Positions 31,621-34,344 of a stretch of 34,344 bases of DNA are shown here, piece by piece. The notes beneath the pieces are model-generated. The model was not told the origin of the DNA. It saw only the letters and a program-made list of their open reading frames with translations, and ran no database searches. The position numbers were made by a program, and so were the translations under genes. The stretch is from Halorubrum californiense DSM 19288 (GTDB taxonomy: Archaea; Halobacteriota; Halobacteria; Halobacteriales; Haloferacaceae), in contig NZ_AOJK01000025.1 in assembly GCF_000336875.1 (NCBI RefSeq), positions 1 through 34,344 of the forward strand. The letters run 5' to 3'. How positions within the stretch are numbered: the stretch's first letter is position 1; each line of letters starts with the position of its first letter.

Positions 31621-33663
31621 TCAGCGCTCCGATCGCTCGGCGAACCGACGCGCGGCGTCGCTCAGGCCGGTCTCGGCGGCCGTCCTGTCGGCCTCGCGTG
31701 TGTCGGCGTCCGCTCCGTTTCGGCCGCGGTCGGCCGCGGCTTCGGAACCGTCGTCTCCCGTGGTCGCGCCGTCGGCGTCGTCGAACGTGGGTCCGTCACC
31801 GTTGTCGGCGCCCGCGCCGTCGCCGACTTCGGACGGGTCGGCGTCCGGCGGGTAGCTCAATTCGGCGGGCGGGACGAAGACGCGCTCGACGGCGCGGACG
31901 ATCTCGTCGACCTGTTCCTCGTCGAGGCGGTCGGCGTACGCCTCGCGGACGAGGTCGGGGACCGCGTAAGCGTAGCTTCCGCGGCCCGCGTGGCGGATGA
32001 GCCCCGCGCGTCGGATCGGGCGGTGGCGGCTGTAGGCGTGCCCGGAGTCGCCGTCGCCGCCGGCGTCGATGTGGGCCGCGACGGGGTCGCTGGCGCCCTC
32101 GCGGCGGTAGTGGCGGAGCATGCCGCGCGAGAGCTCCGGCAGCGTCCCGATCCGCGAGCGCAACTCCTCGATGACGGCCTCTCGGGTACCGAGTTCGATC
32201 GCGTCGTCGAACCGGAGCGCACTCTCGGCGACGTCGTCGCGGGTGACCGGGTCCACGTCGTCCGCCGGGTCCGTCTCCTCCTCAGTTACGGGATCCGCGT
32301 TTGAGGCGTCGGCGTCCGCGGCGACCGTGTCCGCGGCCTCAGCGTTTGCGCCCGCAGCGTCTCCGTTTGCGGCGCCTCCGTCCGCGTCGATCTCGGCCCC
32401 GCCGTCGGCGGCCGAGGCGTCCGATTCGATCGCGGTCTCGGTCTCCGTTTCGGCGGCGTCCTCCGCGTGCGCCTCGGTCGCGGCGACCGCCTCGTCGTAC
32501 GACTTGAGAACGGACTGGTCGCCGTCGTCGCCCTCGCGGGCGTCGTCTGGTCGCTCGGCGCCGGCGAGCCGCTCGGGCCCTGCTCGGGGGCCGCCGCCGC
32601 GGTACGGCGCCTCGGCTTTCCCCAGCAGCGCCTGCGCGAACTGGTCGGCCATGTCGCTCAGGTCGCGGGCCTCCTCCAGCTCGCGTTCGAGGTCGGCGAT
32701 CCGCCGGTCCTTCTTCTCCAACTCCTGCTTGAGGTCGGCTATCTCGGACTCGCGGCGCTCCTTCTCGTCGGAGATGGACTGGAGTTCGCCGACGAGGTCG
32801 CTGGAGACGGACTTCAGTTCGGGCCGCTCGAAGTCGTCGAGCCCGGGCGTCGCGCCCGCGTCGAACGTCTCCTTGCGGTGGAACTGGATCCGGCGGATCG
32901 ACTCGTCCCAGTCGGTCAGCAGGAACGCCTCGCCGTCGCCGAGGTCCTCGACCGCGCTGGCGTACTTCGAGCCGAGGATGCGGCCGACCACCTTCGTGTC
33001 GTTGTCCCAGGTGAGCCGGTGCCAGCAGAGCCAGTCGCACTGGGTGATGAAGTCCTTCTTGACGTCGGCCGGGCGCTGGCTGATCCCGACGATGCCGAGC
33101 CCGTGCTTCCGGCCGCGCTTGCCGACCTTGATCAGCATCTTCCCCGTCTCGTCCATCCCGCCGCCCTCGGGGATGTACTCGTGACACTCCTCGATCACGA
33201 GCAGGAACGGCTTCTTCATGCGCTTCTCCTTCGCGAACAGCTGTTTGACGACCTCCAAGAGGAGTTCGTTCGCGGTCTCCTCTTCGAGGTAGCCCGAGAC
33301 GTCAAGGATGATCGGGACGTTCTGTTCCAAGGCGAGGGTCGCGAGCTTCTCGGCGTGTTCGGGTGAGACGACGATGTCGCACTCGTCGTCAGCGCCGGCG
33401 TGAAGAATTTCATATTCTTCTTTTAAACCGTAATATTCACCGTCTGTGTCCACGATAATGACAGGAAATCCGTTAGATAGCAAATTTTCTATCACAACGG
33501 ACGCGGTGTTGCTCTTCCCGGACCCGCTCTTGCCCGTAATAAACGACCGGCCGGTGAGCACGTCGACGACCGGGAGCTCGACCGGCGACCCCGGCTCCGC
33601 CGTCGCGTCGCCGCCGATCCCCTCGCTGACGTCCGCGACGTGGATCGTCTCTGCCTCGCTCAT
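31621..33663 (-). CDS. HerA-type hexameric ATPase (DUF87/VirB4-like)
   Basis: 680 residues from ATG 33663 (MSEAETIHVADVSEGIGGDA). Walker A is GKSGSGKS (44-51), Walker B LLVIEECHEYIPEGG (about 157-171), and the motif RGRKHGLGIVGISQRPADV near 186-204 is the HerA/FtsK sensor region. A coiled coil follows (about 287-345, KERRESEIADLKQELEKKDR and on), then an Ala/Asp-rich linker, and a C-terminal helix-rich domain around 480-600 that looks like a winged-helix unit. HerA ATPases translocate DNA, classically with NurA nuclease; no nuclease is adjacent. A TATA box (TTTATG, minus strand, 33688-33693) selects 33663 over the longer start. An AT-rich island covers codons 55-88. Confidence 0.88.
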   Translation of the reverse strand: MSEAETIHVADVSEGIGGDATAEPGSPVELPVVDVLTGRSFITGKSGSGKSNTASVVIENLLSNGFPVIIVDTDGEYYGLKEEYEILHAGADDECDIVVSPEHAEKLATLALEQNVPIILDVSGYLEEETANELLLEVVKQLFAKEKRMKKPFLLVIEECHEYIPEGGGMDETGKMLIKVGKRGRKHGLGIVGISQRPADVKKDFITQCDWLCWHRLTWDNDTKVVGRILGSKYASAVEDLGDGEAFLLTDWDESIRRIQFHRKETFDAGATPGLDDFERPELKSVSSDLVGELQSISDEKERRESEIADLKQELEKKDRRIADLERELEEARDLSDMADQFAQALLGKAEAPYRGGGPRAGPERLAGAERPDDAREGDDGDQSVLKSYDEAVAATEAHAEDAAETETETAIESDASAADGGAEIDADGGAANGDAAGANAEAADTVAADADASNADPVTEEETDPADDVDPVTRDDVAESALRFDDAIELGTREAVIEELRSRIGTLPELSRGMLRHYRREGASDPVAAHIDAGGDGDSGHAYSRHRPIRRAGLIRHAGRGSYAYAVPDLVREAYADRLDEEQVDEIVRAVERVFVPPAELSYPPDADPSEVGDGAGADNGDGPTFDDADGATTGDDGSEAAADRGRNGADADTREADRTAAETGLSDAARRFAERSER

Positions 33664-33687
33664 ACCCGTGAGAGGTGGCGCCCGCCT

Positions 33688-33693
33688 CATAAA
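33688..33693 (-). promoter_or_regulatory. TATA box of the HerA-like gene
   Basis: TTTATG on the minus strand 25-30 bp upstream of the ATG at 33663; supports a leaderless start there. Confidence 0.55.
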
Positions 33694-33771
33694 CCATCGC
33701 CTCGCCCGTCCCGTCGCCCTCGGGCGGCGGCGTCCACAAGAAGTAAATCGGCGCCGGGAGTTTGGCCGCGC

Positions 33772-34134
33772 ATGGACACCGAGAACACCCTCCTCAACGC
33801 GGTCGTCGGCGCTATCGCGTCGGCCGTCCTCTCGTTTACCGGCATCTCACCCCTCCTCGGCGGCGCCGTCGCCGGGTATCTGAACGGCGACGACGGGCTG
33901 CGCGTCGGCGCGCTCTCCGGTGCCATCGCGTCGATTCCGATCGTCGGGCTGCTGCTGCTCGTACTGGTGATCCTTCCGTTCTTGGGACTCTTCGGCTTCC
34001 CGCTCGAAGCTGGCCTCGCGGCCGGGGGAATCGTCCTCGTCGCGGCCGTCGTGGTGTTGGGCGGCGTCGCCTACTCCGTGGTGTTGAGCGCGCTCGGCGG
34101 GCTGCTGGGCGTGTACGTGAAAGAGGAACTGTAG
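33772..34134 (+). CDS. DUF5518-like small membrane protein
   Basis: 120 residues with three to four hydrophobic segments (about 9-25, 45-75, 80-112) and a conserved Gly-rich turn (ISPLLGGAVAGYLNGDDG at 25-42) that marks the haloarchaeal DUF5518 family. The function is unknown. The start at ATG 33772 has a TATA-like AAGTAAATC at about 33740-33748. It is divergent from the HerA-like gene, the two promoters lying within the 108-bp gap. Repeat element copy E lies downstream. Confidence 0.8.
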   Translation: MDTENTLLNAVVGAIASAVLSFTGISPLLGGAVAGYLNGDDGLRVGALSGAIASIPIVGLLLLVLVILPFLGLFGFPLEAGLAAGGIVLVAAVVVLGGVAYSVVLSALGGLLGVYVKEEL

Positions 34135-34186
34135 GTCGGTCGCTGTTACTTATAAATAGCTGAATCCGGATCGGCGGAGAACGCTA

Positions 34187-34198
34187 CCAAAGCCTCAG
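34187..34198 (-). repeat. Degenerate extra copy of the element's 3' motif
   Basis: CTGAGGCTTTGG on the minus strand, one base different from CTGGGGCTTTGG, about 47 bp beyond the end of copy E. It parallels the extra 3' motif beside copy B at 12051-12062. Confidence 0.6.
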
Positions 34199-34245
34199 CC
34201 GCTCAGTTATACATGCTTTGACCGAAAATCGGCGATAACCACTCC

Positions 34246-34344
34246 CAAAGCCCCCGCCGCGAGGACTCGCGCGGCTTGCTGCGCGCCTCGCTCGGTCGCT
34301 CGCGTTGCTCGCTCCTTCGCTGCGGTGCTTGCTACGCCGTGCTT
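34246..34344 (-). repeat. Dispersed structured element, copy E (3' part, cut by window edge)
   Basis: In minus orientation the visible part includes AAGCACGGCG at the window edge, the apical region AGCAAGCACCGCAGCGAAGG, the stem arm GTCCTCGCGG and the closing GGGGCTTTGG. The pairing CTG is changed to CGG. It is closest to copy B in the apical and stem sequences. The apical segment has the same orientation as in B and D, not C. The rest lies beyond the window. Confidence 0.75.

Noticed and set aside
31621..33663. HerA-like ATPase as part of a defence island (HerA with NurA, Sir2 or nuclease partner)
   Set aside because: Neighbours are an amidase and a DUF5518 membrane protein; no nuclease or other defence gene is adjacent, and the gene has its own promoter.
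1..34344. Insertion sequences, prophage or integrated plasmid
   Set aside because: No transposase, integrase, capsid or replication gene is seen; the only mobile-looking DNA is the structured element family.

Overview
The window looks like chromosomal DNA of a halophilic archaeon of class Halobacteria, most like Halorubrum or a close relative. The DNA is very GC-rich, proteins are acidic with long Asp/Glu-rich linkers, most genes begin at or within a few bases of the expected transcript start (a TATA-like box about 25-30 bp upstream of the start codon), there is a Tat/lipobox lipoprotein, and an elongator tRNA-Met carries an intron in the anticodon loop. Genus is an inference from gene content; I see no rRNA or other decisive marker.

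Layout. 1-2.8 kb: tail of a repeat element, a MOT1-type molybdate/sulfate transporter, and an overlapping pair of haloarchaeal proteins with Cys motifs. 3.1-5.4 kb: a small membrane protein, a RecA/KaiC-fold protein with a broken P-loop, and a GHMP-family beta-RFAP synthase homologue. 5.5-8.4 kb: a tightly overlapping tetrapyrrole operon, hemC-cobA(SUMT)-hemD. 8.6-10.2 kb: a STAS-like protein and a DUF4382 lipoprotein with abutting stop codons. 10.3-13.2 kb: an adenosine-type deaminase, a repeat element, a CBS-pair protein and a DUF457/YdjM-like membrane protein. 13.3-16.9 kb: intron-bearing tRNA-Met, a coiled-coil protein, an MscS channel and a small haloarchaeal protein. 17.0-21.7 kb: mutS-mutL mismatch repair operon. 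21.8-23.5 kb: membrane-anchored J-domain protein and PLP synthase pdxS. 23.5-25.1 kb: two repeat elements bracketing two small membrane proteins. 25.2-28.6 kb: a three-gene operon of surface protein, ABC ATPase and MacB/FtsX-type permease. 28.7-31.6 kb: a proteasome alpha subunit with a possible leader ORF, a wHTH regulator, a zinc-binding protein and an FmdA-type amidase. 31.6-34.3 kb: a HerA-type ATPase, a DUF5518 membrane protein and another repeat element.

Most genes are ordinary haloarchaeal housekeeping. The strongest unexplained signal is a family of about 250-300 bp intergenic elements present five times (1-45, 11708-12005, 23501-23749, 24833-25112, 34246-34344; the first and last cut by the window edge). 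They share a conserved core of about 63 nt and a closing motif CTGGGGCTTTGG. Their arms differ in sequence but keep perfect complementarity, hairpin modules are gained or lost between copies, and the apical segment of one copy is inverted relative to the others. This looks like a structured RNA or a hairpin-forming mobile element rather than protein-coding DNA. Smaller points of interest are a 100-bp AT-rich island inside the HerA gene, the loss of the P-loop lysine in the KaiC-like protein, and a 13-codon leader ORF overlapping the proteasome start.
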